64,000 nucleotides of DNA, from the NCBI RefSeq assembly GCF_010993775.1, contig NZ_WOTO01000023.1, positions 59,633 through 123,632 of the forward strand. The letters run 5' to 3'. Below are positions 22,493-32,242 of the stretch, one piece after another. The translations under genes and the position numbers were made by a program. This stretch comes from Fodinicola feengrottensis. Its GTDB lineage: Bacteria; Actinomycetota; Actinomycetes; Mycobacteriales; HKI-0501. The notes beneath the pieces were generated by a model. That model searched no databases and was not told the origin of the DNA. It was given only the letters and a program-made list of their open reading frames with translations. Within the stretch, counting starts at the first letter, position 1; every line of letters starts with the position of its first letter.

Positions 22493-22660
22493 TTATTCGC
22501 CCCAGTCCTCTTCGATCTCCGGCGCTGTCTCCAGCTTGACCGGGTCCAAGCTGACCACCTCCAGCTCGGCGGAACAGTCCGGGCACTGGGCGATCTCGCT
22601 CAGCCGCACCGGTTCGGCCAGTGCGACCGCGCCCTCACACTCGGGACAGGTCTGGGCCAT
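22493..22660 (-). CDS. lysW: Amino-group carrier protein LysW/AmCP
   Basis: A 55-residue acidic carrier. Two Cys pairs (CPEC at 5-8, CPDC at 26-29) form a zinc-ribbon-like fold, and the C-terminus ends EEDWGE, whose last Glu is the attachment point for the substrate amino group. The ATG at 22660 follows two ribosome-site-like stretches in GGAGGTAGGAG. It overlaps the end of the transketolase gene by 26 bases and is followed directly by lysX. In primary metabolism LysW serves lysine or arginine synthesis; here, between transketolase, encapsulin and sulfotransferase genes, a secondary-metabolite carrier role (as in azinomycin and vazabitide pathways) is inferred. Confidence 0.95.
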   Translation of the reverse strand: MAQTCPECEGAVALAEPVRLSEIAQCPDCSAELEVVSLDPVKLETAPEIEEDWGE

Positions 22661-23622
22661 GACTCCTACCTCCATTGAGAATCCGGGTGTCCAACAGGTC
22701 AAACGCGGTTTCCGCGATATGAGCGTCACTGATGCCATAGCGGACCAGGAGGTCTTCCTGGTCGCCGACGCGAGCGACGAAGGTGTCGGGCATGCCGATC
22801 CGTACGACCCGTTTCGGGGCTTGCTCGGCCAGCGTTTTCGGCGACCAGCGACCCCAGCCCGCCGAGCCGCCAGTGCTCCTCCACGGTGATCACGGCCTTG
22901 GCCGGCGCAGCCGCTGTGACCAGCGCGTTCACGTCCAGCGGCCGGAGCGTGTGCAGGTTGTGGACGGCCACGCCGATGCCTTTGGAGGCCAGCAGCCGGG
23001 CCGCGCTCACCGCCGCTCGTACCGGATGCGGCCCGCAAGCGAAGATCGTCAGGTCCTCGCCGGCCGTCAGTTTTTGAATGGTGCCAACGGTGAACGGCTC
23101 GGCGTCCAGCTCGGGCAGCGCCGGCGTGCCGGCCTTGCCCAGCCGCAAATAGACCGGGCCCGGCAGCGTGGCGGTCTGGCGTACGGCCTGGTCGGCCTGC
23201 TCGCCGCTGGCCGGCACCACCACGGTGAAACCGGGCAGCATCCGGACGATGCCGAGGTCTTCCAGGCAGTGATGGGTCGGGCCGAGATGCCCGGCGGACA
23301 GCCCCGCGTGGGTGCCAGCGATGCGCACCGGCAGGCCCGCGTACGCCACATCGACCTTGATCGCCTCCAGCGCCCGGGTGGTGGCGAAGGTCGCCATCGT
23401 CGTGACGTACGGCAGCATGCCGCTGGCCGCGAGACCGGCCGCGGTGCCGATCAGATTGTGCTCGGCGATCCCGAGGTTCACATATCTGTCAGCGGCAGCA
23501 CCGAAATCCACGCCGGTGAACAGTCCGGTGTCGCTGTCCAGGCAGTAGAAACGGTCGTCGTCGGTCGGCAGCTGCTCGACCAATGCGTCCCGGTACGCCT
23601 CGCGGGTCGCCAGCGCGGTCAC
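22635..23622 (-). CDS. Transketolase C-terminal subunit (pyrimidine + C-terminal domains) (one frame break)
   Basis: About 329 residues. It begins at a GTG (VTALATREAYRDALVEQL) preceded by GGAGGA and carries the pyrimidine-binding domain with the catalytic Glu in VNLGIAEHNLIGTAAGLAASG, then the C-terminal domain (HTLRPLDVNALVTAAAPAKAVITVEEHWRLGGLGSLVAE). A frame change near 22862 leads to the end RIGMPDTFVARVGDQEDLLVRYG...LDTRIL. As written the N-terminal subunit frame continues into this one without a stop. With the N subunit it would transfer a two-carbon ketol unit, as proposed for AmCP pathways where the acceptor is a LysW-bound semialdehyde. Confidence 0.82.
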
Positions 23623-24477
23623 GATCCGTCCTCCGCTCCGAGCGAGCGAGCGCTCCCACTGGCTGGCCAGCACGGCACGGGCCCGCTGGTATTGCCGAGC
23701 GGACAGCTTGGCGTAATGACTTTCCCTGCGATTTTCGATAAAAGGCAGGCCGCGGCCCTTGACCGTACGAGCGATCAGCACGGTCGGGCGGCCCGGCTCG
23801 GCCGGCAGCTCGGACAGCGCCGACTCCAGCGCCGGCAGGTCGTGGCCATCGACATCCCTTACGCACCAACCAAAAGACCGCCACCGGTCGGCCAACGGCT
23901 CGACCGAGATGGTGTCCTCGGTACGACCGGTGATCTGCAGGCCGTTGCGGTCCACGATCGCCACCACCCGGTCCAGGCGCAGGGTCGCGGTCGCCATCGC
24001 GGCCTCCCACACCGAGCCTTCCTGCAGCTCACCGTCGCCGAGGATGACGAAGATCCGGCGCGGCCAGTCCTCCCGCCGGCCGGCCAGCGCATATCCGTTG
24101 GCCAGCGCCAAACCGTGGCCAAGGGATCCGGCTGGCATCGGTACGCCCGGGACTTCCCGGATCGGGTGGGCCATCAGCCGGCTGCCGGCGGTGCCGTAGC
24201 CAGCCAGTTCGGCCACCTCCAACACCCCACGCTCGGCCAGTGCCGCGTAAAGACCGACCGCGCCGTGGCCCTTGCTGAGCAGCAGCAGGTCCCGGTCCGG
24301 TGCCGGCGGCGCGGCCGGATCGCCCCGCAGCACCCCGAAATAGAGGGTGGTGAGGATCTCCACCAGCGACATCGAGCCACCCAGGTGGCCGCCCATCGGG
24401 CCGCCGCACATATCCACGATGTGCTCCCGGATCCGATGGGCGTGCGTGCTGCGCTCGGCGAGATCGGTGGTGGTCAT
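23619..24477 (-). CDS. Transketolase N-terminal subunit (ThDP diphosphate-binding domain)
   Basis: About 285 residues. It starts MTTTDLAERSTHAHRIREHIVDM and contains GGHLGGSMSLVEILTTLYFG, the SKGHG motif, and the thiamine diphosphate GDG...N motif in ILGDGELQEGSVWEAAMATATLRLDRVVAIVDRNGLQ. As written it reads straight into the C-terminal subunit. A four-base slip in the CTCG repeat near 23640-23655 would give the end LGAEDGS and a TGA overlapping the next GTG, like the other junctions of this operon. A true fusion is the alternative. The ATG overlaps the encapsulin stop by four bases. Confidence 0.82.
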
Positions 24478-25346
24478 CCCTTGATCGCACCCACGGTGGG
24501 CAGTTGGGCGACCACGAAATGGCCGGGCAGGTGGACGGCGAGGCCTTCCTGGATCTCGGCGACGATGCCGGCACCGCCGATGCCCAGCTCGCCCTCGCGG
24601 GCCATCCGGATGGTCGACTGCCGACGGTCCAGCAGGGTGGCGGCGGCAGTGAAGTCGCCGACCACGGCCGTGCCGGGCGGCACCATCCTGGTCCGGCTGA
24701 CCTTCACTCCAGCGCTGGTCAGCCGGTCCAGGAACCCGTCGCCCAACAACGGCCACCAGTCATCTGGGTGCAGCACCATGCCGTCCGCCGAGCCGCCGTG
24801 CCGCTCGCACAGGGCCGCGGTCGCGATCAGCGTGTCCGCCACGGTGCCGGCCGGGTCATTCACCTTGCGGACGCCCGCGTGGTGCAGCAGCCCGAGGATG
24901 CCATCGCCGCCTTTTCCGTTCAGCAGCACGTCATTCTCGGCGGTGCCCAGGCGTACCAGCAGCCGGAAGTCGACGAAAGCGGCCAGCGCCGCCGGGTCGG
25001 CCAGGATCTCGTCTGGTACGGGCACGGCCGCGGTGATGGTCTGCAGCCCAGTCGCGGTGATGCCAACCTGGAAGCCCCATTCCGGCGCCGCCGACTCGTC
25101 GTCCGGCGCGGCCCGCTCGCGGAACACGGTGATCTCGTCGGAATCCGTACCGATGACCGCTTTGCGCAGCAGGTGCCGGACGGTGTAGCGAGGCCGCCGC
25201 TGGGCCGGCGGGAACAGGTCGCTGATCGCGGCCCGAAGCGTCACCGACGCCTTGTCGCCCATCCGCGCCCGGGCCAGCGCGAACTCCTCGCCGGGACCAC
25301 GCCGGCGCAGCTCCGGGTCGTCCAGCAGCATCGTTACCTCAGACAC
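24474..25346 (-). CDS. HK97-fold shell protein, family 3 (natural product) encapsulin
   Basis: An intact 290-residue protein with the architecture of HK97-type major capsid proteins. After an N-terminal arm (about 1-50) comes an E-loop-like region (about 62-90), the spine helix ILADPAALAAFVDFRLLVRLGTAENDVLLNG followed by GILGLLHHAGV, the A-domain stretch ADGMVLHPDDWWPLL, the strand pair MVPPGTAVVGDFTAAATLLDRRQ, and a C-terminal LAVHLPGHFVVAQLP matching the phage LAVxRPxAFV end. No portal, terminase or protease genes are near. It is locked by a four-base overlap into a LysW/transketolase operon. Encapsulins form self-assembled protein shells; those in biosynthetic clusters are called family 3. 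Cargo is unknown. GTG start with a GAGGGAG ribosome site. Confidence 0.88.
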   Translation of the reverse strand: MSEVTMLLDDPELRRRGPGEEFALARARMGDKASVTLRAAISDLFPPAQRRPRYTVRHLLRKAVIGTDSDEITVFRERAAPDDESAAPEWGFQVGITATGLQTITAAVPVPDEILADPAALAAFVDFRLLVRLGTAENDVLLNGKGGDGILGLLHHAGVRKVNDPAGTVADTLIATAALCERHGGSADGMVLHPDDWWPLLGDGFLDRLTSAGVKVSRTRMVPPGTAVVGDFTAAATLLDRRQSTIRMAREGELGIGGAGIVAEIQEGLAVHLPGHFVVAQLPTVGAIKG

Positions 25347-25381
25347 ACGCTCTCCCTCAACACATCACTCACGCCTGCGAC

Positions 25382-26156
25382 CTACATGCCGACAGTGCGT
25401 CCGCCATCGATCAGTTGGACGGTGCCGGTGACAAACCCGGCTCGTTCGCTGGCCAGGAACGCGGCCATCGCGGCGATCTCCTCAGGCTGTCCGACCCGGC
25501 CCAGCGGGATCCCGGCCTGGATGGCCACCGCGGCCAGCTGACTGTCCACATCGGACGATGGGTCCAGACCGTCCAACACGGGTGCGGTGGCGGTGTATCC
25601 AGGTGCCAGCACATTCACCGTGATCGCGCTCGGACCCAGCTCGCGAACCAGACTTTTGGTGTATCCCACCAATCCCGGCCTTACCACGTTGGACAGGGCA
25701 TATTCCGGAATCGGCTGGCGCACGGTTTCCGAGGCGATCAGCAGAATCCGTCCCCAGCCGGCCCGGCGCAGCTGCGGCAGCGCCGCCTGCACCATGCCGA
25801 CCTGCGACAACAACGAAAGCTCCAGCGCGGCACGAAAACCGTCCAGGTCGAATTCCCCGGTCTGGCCGGCCGGCGGCCCGCCGCCATTGGCCACCACGAT
25901 GTGCAGCGCGCCATGGTCGGCCGCGGTCCGATCAACCCAGTCGCGTACGCCCGCGTTGTCTCTGACGTCCACTGCCGTCGCGGTTACCTTGCCGAGCGCG
26001 GAAAGTTCGGCGCGAGCGGCCTCCAGCCGGTCCCGATCGCGGCCACAAATGGACACGGTCGCACCTTCGCGCAGCAATTCAGCGGCAATCGCGCGGCCCA
26101 TACCGGCCCGAGCCGGCGGCCACCAGCGCGACCTTGCCGGCCAGTCCCAGCTCCAT
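25382..26156 (-). CDS. Short-chain dehydrogenase/reductase with YxxxN active site (start frame break)
   Basis: An SDR of about 257 residues with a Rossmann fold: MELGLAGKVALVAAGSGGMGRAIAAELL (glycine-rich NADPH motif), SICGRDRDRLEAARAEL, VDVRDN, VVANGGGPP and the catalytic Ser in LIASET. The Tyr motif reads EYALSNVVRPG, so the usual YxxxK Lys is Asn, as in a known SDR branch with SN in place of SK. A single extra C near 26107 (GGGCCGG) breaks the frame after the glycine motif. It starts one base after the sulfotransferase stop and lies 35 bases before the encapsulin GTG. I infer reduction of the ketone produced by transketolase on the carrier. Confidence 0.85.
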
Positions 26157-26157
26157 G

Positions 26158-27056
26158 TCAGGGCCTCCGGGCGTAGCCGTAGCGGGCGAGTTGAGGGGTG
26201 GCAAGCAAAGTCGTCGCTGTCCGCGCACCGCGGGACAGTCCGGTATGCCAGCGAAGGTCCTCGCGCAGCTTGGTACGGCCGCGTTCGAACCGGTTCGGAT
26301 TGCCGGTCACGGTGTGGTTAGGCCCCAATTCGACGCTGCCGTCCTCGGCTACCGGATTCGCCTCCGCTGGTAGATCCAGCATTTTCAGCACCCCGGCGAC
26401 CGAGCCACGCGGATCGGTGGTGAAGTCCTCATAACGCAGCCGTACGGCCGCATCCGGTCGCGCTTTGGCGACCCGCTCGGCGGCCATGTTGAAGCCCAGC
26501 CAATACCAGGTGCTGTTTCAGCGCGCTCCGCCGACCGGTGTAGTCCTTGGGGCTCAGCCAGGAAAAGGTCACCGCACGCGGGTCGCGGACCATGTGCGCG
26601 TACGCCGGCCTGGATCTCGTCCAGATGAGTCGCCAGCGCCGCGTCCGAGGCATATTTGGAACTGTCCACGATCACGCTGGCACCGGTCTGATCGGCGATC
26701 GCACGATAGGTGGCCAGCAGCGTTTGGGGCCAACCGTTGGCCGGCGGGCGGCGCAACACCCGGCCGGTGTGCCTGGTCCGGCAGTCGCGTTGCCAGCCAA
26801 CCACGTCGGTGGCGTGTTCTATAAGCGTACGGTCCGCGGGCCGGCCAGCGTCGGCAACTTTGGACCACAGCGGGCAATCCACCAGGTCCACACCACATCC
26901 GCAGCGCCGGTTGCTGCCCGTCCCGAGGACGCCGTTCTGCCACAGGTAGCGCAGCTCCCCGGCATGGAAAACACCAGGTATCTCGGCAAGGACGTTGCCG
27001 AACACGGTGCTGCCGCTGCGACACCATCCTGTGACAAATAGGACAGTCAGCCCCAT
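26158..27056 (-). CDS. PAPS-dependent sulfotransferase (two frame breaks)
   Basis: About 299 residues. The N-terminal 5'-phosphosulfate loop is VLFVTGWCRSGSTVFGNVLAE, and the 3'-phosphate motif is MVRDPRAVTFSWLSPKDYTGRR. FNMAAERVAKARPDAAVRLRYEDFTTDPRGSVAGVLKML is the family C-terminal region. Frames change near 26600 (extra C in GGCCGG) and near 26515. First gene of the operon; the ATG follows AAGGGT. Sulfation of a carrier-bound hydroxyl would create a leaving group; in vazabitide and azinomycin pathways an aziridine is formed by sulfate elimination. Whether that happens here is not shown, since no AziU3/U2-like pair was recognised. Confidence 0.85.
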
Positions 27057-27650
27057 CTGACCCTTCTTAAGTACTTGGCGAATAAAATCGGTAGAATCCC
27101 CACGGTGGTAAAAAAGTGACTATACCCATGGGATGCCACTTAAGCGGCCGCCTTTTAAATCTTTGTGGTGACCAGAAAACGACACCCCTCGACGATGTCG
27201 CATGTTCGGCAAGCGATAGGGCAGAACCGCCTCGACAATGGGGCAGATTGCCGTTGTAGCGCGAAAATCCGCCGGCCAGCTCCCCTTTACCTACAAATCC
27301 GACACTATCCGGTCAACACATGGAAGACCCACACCTAGTCGGACTTTCCGGCCGACCGGCTCGGTCATCGTGTTTGTTACGTGATTTTCCAGCCACCACG
27401 GCATATTTGGCCGTACGAGCCAGCGGACGCCGAACGATCGGCAGGCATCCCAGGTTGTTCCCTTGTCCGAAATCGGCCAATCGCTAAGGAGTCTTGCAAC
27501 GATGGAATACCCCTATTTCACCTTTACTCAAAGTCAAAAGAAAGAGTCCCATTCGCACAGCGCGGATGCATATTTCCAATAGGCAGGGTGAGTCGCGTAC
27601 TCTCTAACGACCCGGAAACATGAATATCAGGCGGCGACGGGAAACAGGAC
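27057..27650. other. AT-richer intergenic region upstream of the carrier operon
   Basis: About 590 bases, lower in GC than the rest of the window, lying before the sulfotransferase ATG. It should hold the promoter of the minus-strand carrier operon; AT-rich stretches at 27078-27120 and 27150-27165 are candidates, but no convincing promoter hexamer pair could be assigned. It also contains one small plus-strand frame with a ribosome site (27502-27582, listed separately). No RNA gene or mobile element end is recognised. The composition change may mark the edge of an acquired cluster. Confidence 0.5.
27502..27582 (+). CDS. Candidate 26-residue small ORF (doubtful)
   Basis: An ATG ten bases after AAGGAG (27486-27491) opens a 26-codon frame starting MEYPYFTFTQSQ and ending SADAYFQ before TAG. 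The peptide is aromatic at its start, Lys/Ser/His-rich in the middle. Its codons are not GC3-rich like the neighbouring genes, which argues against a normal conserved protein, but the region as a whole is AT-rich. It could be a precursor or scaffold peptide for the cluster or a chance frame. Confidence 0.2.
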   Translation: MEYPYFTFTQSQKKESHSHSADAYFQ

Positions 27651-28884
27651 TCAGAAACCGCGCCGGCCAGCCCGAGCGGCGAAGTCGTCGAGTGCGGTCA
27701 GCACCTCGCCGGACTGCCACATTCGATTGCGCCTGAAACCGGTGAACTCGGTGAGGACAGCCGCCTCGACAAGTGCCTCGATCGCGCGCTGCGCGTTCTG
27801 TGGTGTCACTCCAAGCTCGCCCGCCACCGTCACGGCGTCCACTACGGGCTGACGAATAAGCAGGTCAGCGAGCCGCCAAGCGCCGGCACCCCGGCGAACC
27901 CTGATCTTGCCGTTCCAAGTCTCACGGATCTCTCGCAACTCCGCGACAAGTACTCGGCCGTTGGCAGTCGCCGCGAAGGACGCCTCCGCCACCCGCTCGA
28001 CGATGGCCGCCGGGGCGCCCTCACGATAGGCGGTAAGGGTGTCGAAATAGCCGGTGGTGTCGGTCAGCAGTCCAGCTGAGACCGGCACCGTCACGTTGCG
28101 AGTCAACCCGTGACCACCACGCAACATCGAGTGCATCAGTGCGCGGCCGGTACGTCCGTTGCCGTCGGCGAAAGGGTGAATCGTCTCGAACTGGGCGTGC
28201 GCGATGGCGACCTGGGCGAGCAGTGGCAGATCCGTACGACGGGTGAAGTGGACCAGATCGTCGATCAGCGCCGGAATGTGCTCATGCCAAGGCGCGACGA
28301 ACCCCGCGCCATGCGGACCGAAGTCGTCACCACCGATCCAGACCTGCTCTTGTCGCCACCGGCCGGCGATGCGTGGATCGTGCCGGTCGATGAGTGCCGC
28401 GTGCATGGCGAGAATGGCATCCGCGTCCAGCCGGTCAGCCAGTTCCCACGCGGCCTTCATCGCCTCGACGTTCCCGACAATCTCCTGCGCGTTGCGCTTG
28501 TCCGTGCTTCCCAGCTCGGCCAGTGCGATGGCCTTCGCCCCAGAGGTGAGGTTCTCTCGATTCTCGATGAGGACGCGGACTCCGAGCGAAGCAGCACCGC
28601 GGCGAAAGGGCCACCTCCGCGCCAAGTTCAGCGTCAAAGCGGGCGATCTCGGCCAACGCCTCCTCGGCCAACGCCACGACCGACACCGGGAGCTGTGGCG
28701 TACGTTCGGCAATGAACGGAACCACAGCTGCCTGATAGGGCCCAACGTGGCGACGTCTTACCGCTCTGGAAACCAACCCTTGCGGGATCCTCGGCAACCA
28801 GTCATGGCTCTCCCACCGCAGCGTCGGCCAGGCCTCATCGTCGCTCAGCGTTCTCACCGACTCCGCTAGCGGATCTGAAACCAT
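27651..28884 (-). CDS. Fic domain AMP-transferase-type protein with C-terminal winged helix (one frame break)
   Basis: About 411 residues. N-terminal Fic-associated helices (RTLSDDEAWPTLRWESHDWLPRIPQGLVSRA) lead to the Fic core with the catalytic motif HPFADGNGRTGRALMHSML, i.e. complete HPFxxGNGRxxR. The C-terminal part, ADLLIRQPVVDAVTVAGELGVTPQNAQRAIEALVEAAVLTEFTGFRRNRMW, is a winged-helix DNA-binding-like domain. The frame changes near 28600. Proteins of this layout usually AMPylate targets. A regulatory antitoxin is not encoded alongside, so autoinhibition from the N-terminal region is likely. It stands between the cluster and a CGNR gene. Confidence 0.88.
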
Positions 28885-28953
28885 GGAACCATCTTAGTGT
28901 CAGATAATCGATAAGTGAAACTATGGCCGTTCCTTATGCTCACTTAGCTGTGA

Positions 28954-29500
28954 CTACGTGGTGGCGTTGCGGGCGCGGTACGCGACGACCGCGGCGCGGT
29001 TGGCGCAGACGCTGTCGCAGAACCGCTTCGAGCGGTTCTTCGAGAGGTCGACGAGCACCCGCTCGCAGGTCGGGTAGTCGCAGATCCGCAGCCGGCCGAG
29101 CTCCTTCTCCCCGTACGACGTCCACCAGCCCCATCGCCGCCTCGACCGCCATCCGGCTGGCCAACGGCGCGTCCGCGGTCGTGGCGTGCAGGTGGTAATC
29201 CCAGCTGTCATGTCGTACGAGCTGCGGGAGTGCACGCGCGCTCGCCAGCAGGTCGTTGACGATCTCGACCACTCGGTCCGCGTCCACTTCCCAGATCTCC
29301 CGCAGCCGCGGCCGAAGATCGCGGACCGCCCGCAGCTCGGCGAGGTCGTGCGTACGCGATCCCGTCCAGCCCTGGTCGTGGACGAACGCGTCAAGCGCGG
29401 CCAGGTCCGGCATCAGCTCCTGGTCACCGTCGAGGGTGTTGACCAGCGCGGCGGCGGCCGCGAGCGCTACCTCGGTGTCGTGCGGGAAAACCGTCTTCAC
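28954..29500 (-). CDS. ABATE/CGNR zinc-finger regulator (one frame break)
   Basis: About 181 residues, a presumed transcription regulator common in actinobacteria. The N-terminal ABATE region (ALAAAAALVNTLDGDQELMPDLAALDAFV) is followed, after a frame change near 29120, by the C-terminal treble-clef finger LRICDYPTCERVLVDLSKNRSKRFCDSVCANRAAVVAYRAR, with four Cys and CANR in place of the common CGNR. The GTG start follows AGGAAAG. It lies ten bases upstream of the stop of the EamA gene, so it is the downstream gene of that pair. Confidence 0.85.
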
Positions 29501-29510
29501 TACTTTCCTG

Positions 29511-30458
29511 TCAGCAGGCGGGTTCTGGCGTCCGCTCGACGACCGAAGTGGCCGGCCGCAGCTCATCGACCCGGACCAGCGCCACCCCGGCGACGATCAG
29601 CACGCCGCCGACCAACTGTATGCCGCTGGGCAGTTCCCCCAGCAGCAGCCACGCGACCAGCACCGCGAAAACCACCTCGGTGAGACCGACGAAGGACGCT
29701 AGCTTGGGTCCGAGCAGGCGGGCCGCACCGATCCCCGAAACGTACGAGATCACCGCCGCGACCAGCGAAAGCCCGATGACCGGCACGATCCAACTGGTGT
29801 GCTGGCCGGCGAACAGGACGGTGCCGAAAGTCGCGTGCATCGGCAGCAGCCCGAGCGCGCCGGTGACGACCAGGGCCACCGCGCCCACGCCCATACCCGC
29901 GCTTGCCATCGCGACCGGTGGCAGGTCCTCGCCGCCGCTGGCCGACAGCAGGAAGAAGACCGCGAGCCCGATCGCCGCGCCGAGCCCCCACAACACGCCC
30001 ACCCAGTGGATGTGCGCGTGACCAATGAGGTCCAGGACACACACGAGACCGACCAGTGCGATGGCCGAGCCGACCACGGTCAGCCGCCGGGGGCGCTGAC
30101 CGTGCCGCGCCCACAGCCACCCCACCACCAGGATCGTGCCGGAATATTCCAGCAGCAGGGCCACCCCGACCGGCAGATACTGGATGGCGTTGAAGAAGCA
30201 GACCTGACAGCCGGCGACCGCGATCAGCCCGTACGCGATGACCACGCCGGCGTTCTTACGCAGCGCCGGCCATCGGCCGCGGAGCACGAAAACGGCCGGT
30301 AGCGCCAAAATCGCCGCGGCCAGGCCGACCCGGGCGGCCACCGCGGCGCCGGCCGACCAGCCGGCGTCGGTCAGCGACCGCGCGAAAGCGCCGGAGGTGC
30401 TGAAGGTCGCGGCCGACAGCAGAGCCAGCCCGAGGCCGGCTCCCGCGCTGCGCTGCAT
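29511..30458 (-). CDS. EamA/DMT family transporter
   Basis: An intact 315-residue, ten-helix drug/metabolite transporter made of two five-helix EamA repeats: LGLALLSAATFSTSGAFARSL... and WGLGAAIGLAVFFLLSASGG.... Each repeat ends with the characteristic LLLEYSGTILVVGWLWARHGQRP and FVGLTEVVFAVLVAWLLLGELPSGIQLVGGVLIVAGV blocks. These proteins export amino acids and related metabolites. It is followed closely by the CGNR regulator, which may control it. Confidence 0.93.
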   Translation of the reverse strand: MQRSAGAGLGLALLSAATFSTSGAFARSLTDAGWSAGAAVAARVGLAAAILALPAVFVLRGRWPALRKNAGVVIAYGLIAVAGCQVCFFNAIQYLPVGVALLLEYSGTILVVGWLWARHGQRPRRLTVVGSAIALVGLVCVLDLIGHAHIHWVGVLWGLGAAIGLAVFFLLSASGGEDLPPVAMASAGMGVGAVALVVTGALGLLPMHATFGTVLFAGQHTSWIVPVIGLSLVAAVISYVSGIGAARLLGPKLASFVGLTEVVFAVLVAWLLLGELPSGIQLVGGVLIVAGVALVRVDELRPATSVVERTPEPAC

Positions 30459-30552
30459 CCCGACTCCTTATGTAATAGGTCATGGCGACTTATACCAATG
30501 ACGCTACGGTCGGGACCGTAAGAAGTCAAGCGATATTTTAGATGTGACAGGG

Positions 30553-32193
30553 TCAGTAACTGGGCGACCAGCGGGTTGCTCGTACGAGCTCGGCGAGCTC
30601 CTCTTTGGGTACGCGCCGAGAGCTACTCCGTCGGCGACCGCCTGCACCGCGACCGCGCGACCGCGATCCGGTCGGCGATCGCCGGCACGTCCTCCCAGCG
30701 CGGCAGCAGCGGCTCGGCCGGATCGGCCAACGCCGGCGACGCCTCGCCGAGCGTACGAGCCGCGACCCGCATCATCTCGTCGGTGACACGGGTCGCCTTC
30801 GACGCGGTCACCGCGAGACCGATCGCCGGAAAGATGTAGACGTTGTTGCACTGCGCCACCCGATGTTCCACTCCATCCCGTACGACCGGCGCGAACGGTG
30901 ATCCGGTGGCGACCAACGCGCGGCCATCGGTCCACTCGTCCAGCTCGCCGGGCCGCGCCTCGGCCTTGCTGGTGGGGTTGGACAACGGAAAAATGATCGG
31001 CCGCTCGGTCTTTCCGGCTAGTTCGCGGACGATCGGTTCGGTGAAAGCGCCGGCGGCGGTGGAAAGTCCGAGCAGCACACCGACGTCAACGTTGTGCACC
31101 ACATCAGCCCAGCTGAGCCGGTCCCGCCAGCTTCCAGTCCACGGTTTTGGCGTACCGCCGTTGGTTCTCCGACAGATCGGTACGATCCGCGGTCAGCAGG
31201 CCGTCAATATCCACCACCCAGATGCGGTCCAGTGCGTTCTGCTCGGAAAGACCCTGCGCCTGCATTTGCCGGCTGATCATGTCGAGCACACCCATGCCCG
31301 CGGAGCCGGCGCCGAGCATCACCACTTGCTGCTCGGCCAGCGGTCGGCCAGCGACTTTCGTTGCGCCATAAAGCGCGCCAAGAGCCACCGCGGCGGTGCC
31401 CTGAATGTCGTCGTTGAAGGTCAGCAGCTGGTCGCGGTATTTCTCCAGGATCGGCAGGGCATGGGCAGTCGCGAAATCCTCCCACTGCAGCAGGACGTCC
31501 GGCATTTCGGCTCGTACAGCCGAAACGAAGTCGTCGACGAACGCGTGGTATTCCTCGTCGCCGATCCGCCGGTGCCGCCAACCCAGATACTGCGGGTCCT
31601 CCAGGCATTGCGCGTTGTCGGTGCCCACATCCAGCACGATCGGCAGCGTCCGGGCCGGGTCGATGCCACCTATCAGCGTGTAGAGGGAAAGTTTCCCAAT
31701 CGGGATACCCATTCCGCCGATTCCCTGGTCACCGAGACCGAGAATGCGCTGCCCGTCGGTCACCACGATCACGTCGATGTCCTGCTGCGGACGGTTGCGC
31801 AGCACCTCACGCAGGTGCTCACGGTCCGGGTACGCGACGAAAAGCCCGCGCGGACGGCGGTAGATTTCGCTGAAACGCTGGCAGGCCTCACCAACGGTGG
31901 GCGTGTAGATAATCGGCATCGCCTCGGCGATGTGCTCGCTGAGCACCCGGTAGAACAGGGTTTCGTTGCGATCCTGCAAAGCCCGCAGATAGATGTGCTT
32001 GTCGAGGTCGTTCCGGCGGGTGCTGAACTCTTGCCAGCAATGCGCCACCTGCTGCTCGATCGTCTTCTCGGCGATCGGCAACAGCCCCAGCAGCCCCAAC
32101 TCCAGCCGCTCCCCGCTGGGTAAACGCAGTTCCCTTGGTAGTCAACGCGTCGTAAAGGCGCGCCTGTCCAGTCGTACGATCAGCGGCCCCCAT
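30553..32193 (-). CDS. maeA: NAD-dependent malic enzyme (several frame breaks)
   Basis: About 546 residues, the length of SfcA/MaeA enzymes that decarboxylate malate to pyruvate. The start is MGAADRTTGQARLYDALTTKGTAFTQRERLELGLLGLLP. Signature elements are YTPTVGEACQRFSEIYRRPRGLF, the catalytic Lys region IGGMGIPIGKLSLYTLIGGI, the metal-binding WEDFATAHALPILEKYRD and QLLTFNDDIQGTAAVALGAL, the NAD motif VVMLGAGSAGMGV, and RPIIFPLSNPTSKAEA. Frames change near 32130, 31105, 30650 and 30610, each by small duplications. ATG at 32193 with an AGAGGAA ribosome site. Confidence 0.9.
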
Positions 32194-32242
32194 GGCGGTT
32201 CCTCTCCGTCAGCCGAGTGATCCGCCCTCGACTGTGCCACAG

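Noticed and set aside
24474..25346. Prophage remnant
   Set aside because: The capsid-type protein could suggest a prophage, but no terminase, portal, protease, tail or integrase gene is present and the gene is inside a tightly overlapping metabolic operon.
27381..27623. An 80-residue plus-strand frame in the AT-rich gap
   Set aside because: No ribosome site and no family pattern; the 26-codon frame in another phase has a better start signal.
27651..28884. Fic/antitoxin toxin-antitoxin module
   Set aside because: The Fic motif is complete, but no small FicA/Phd-type partner gene is adjacent, and the long form with a winged helix is not the toxin type.
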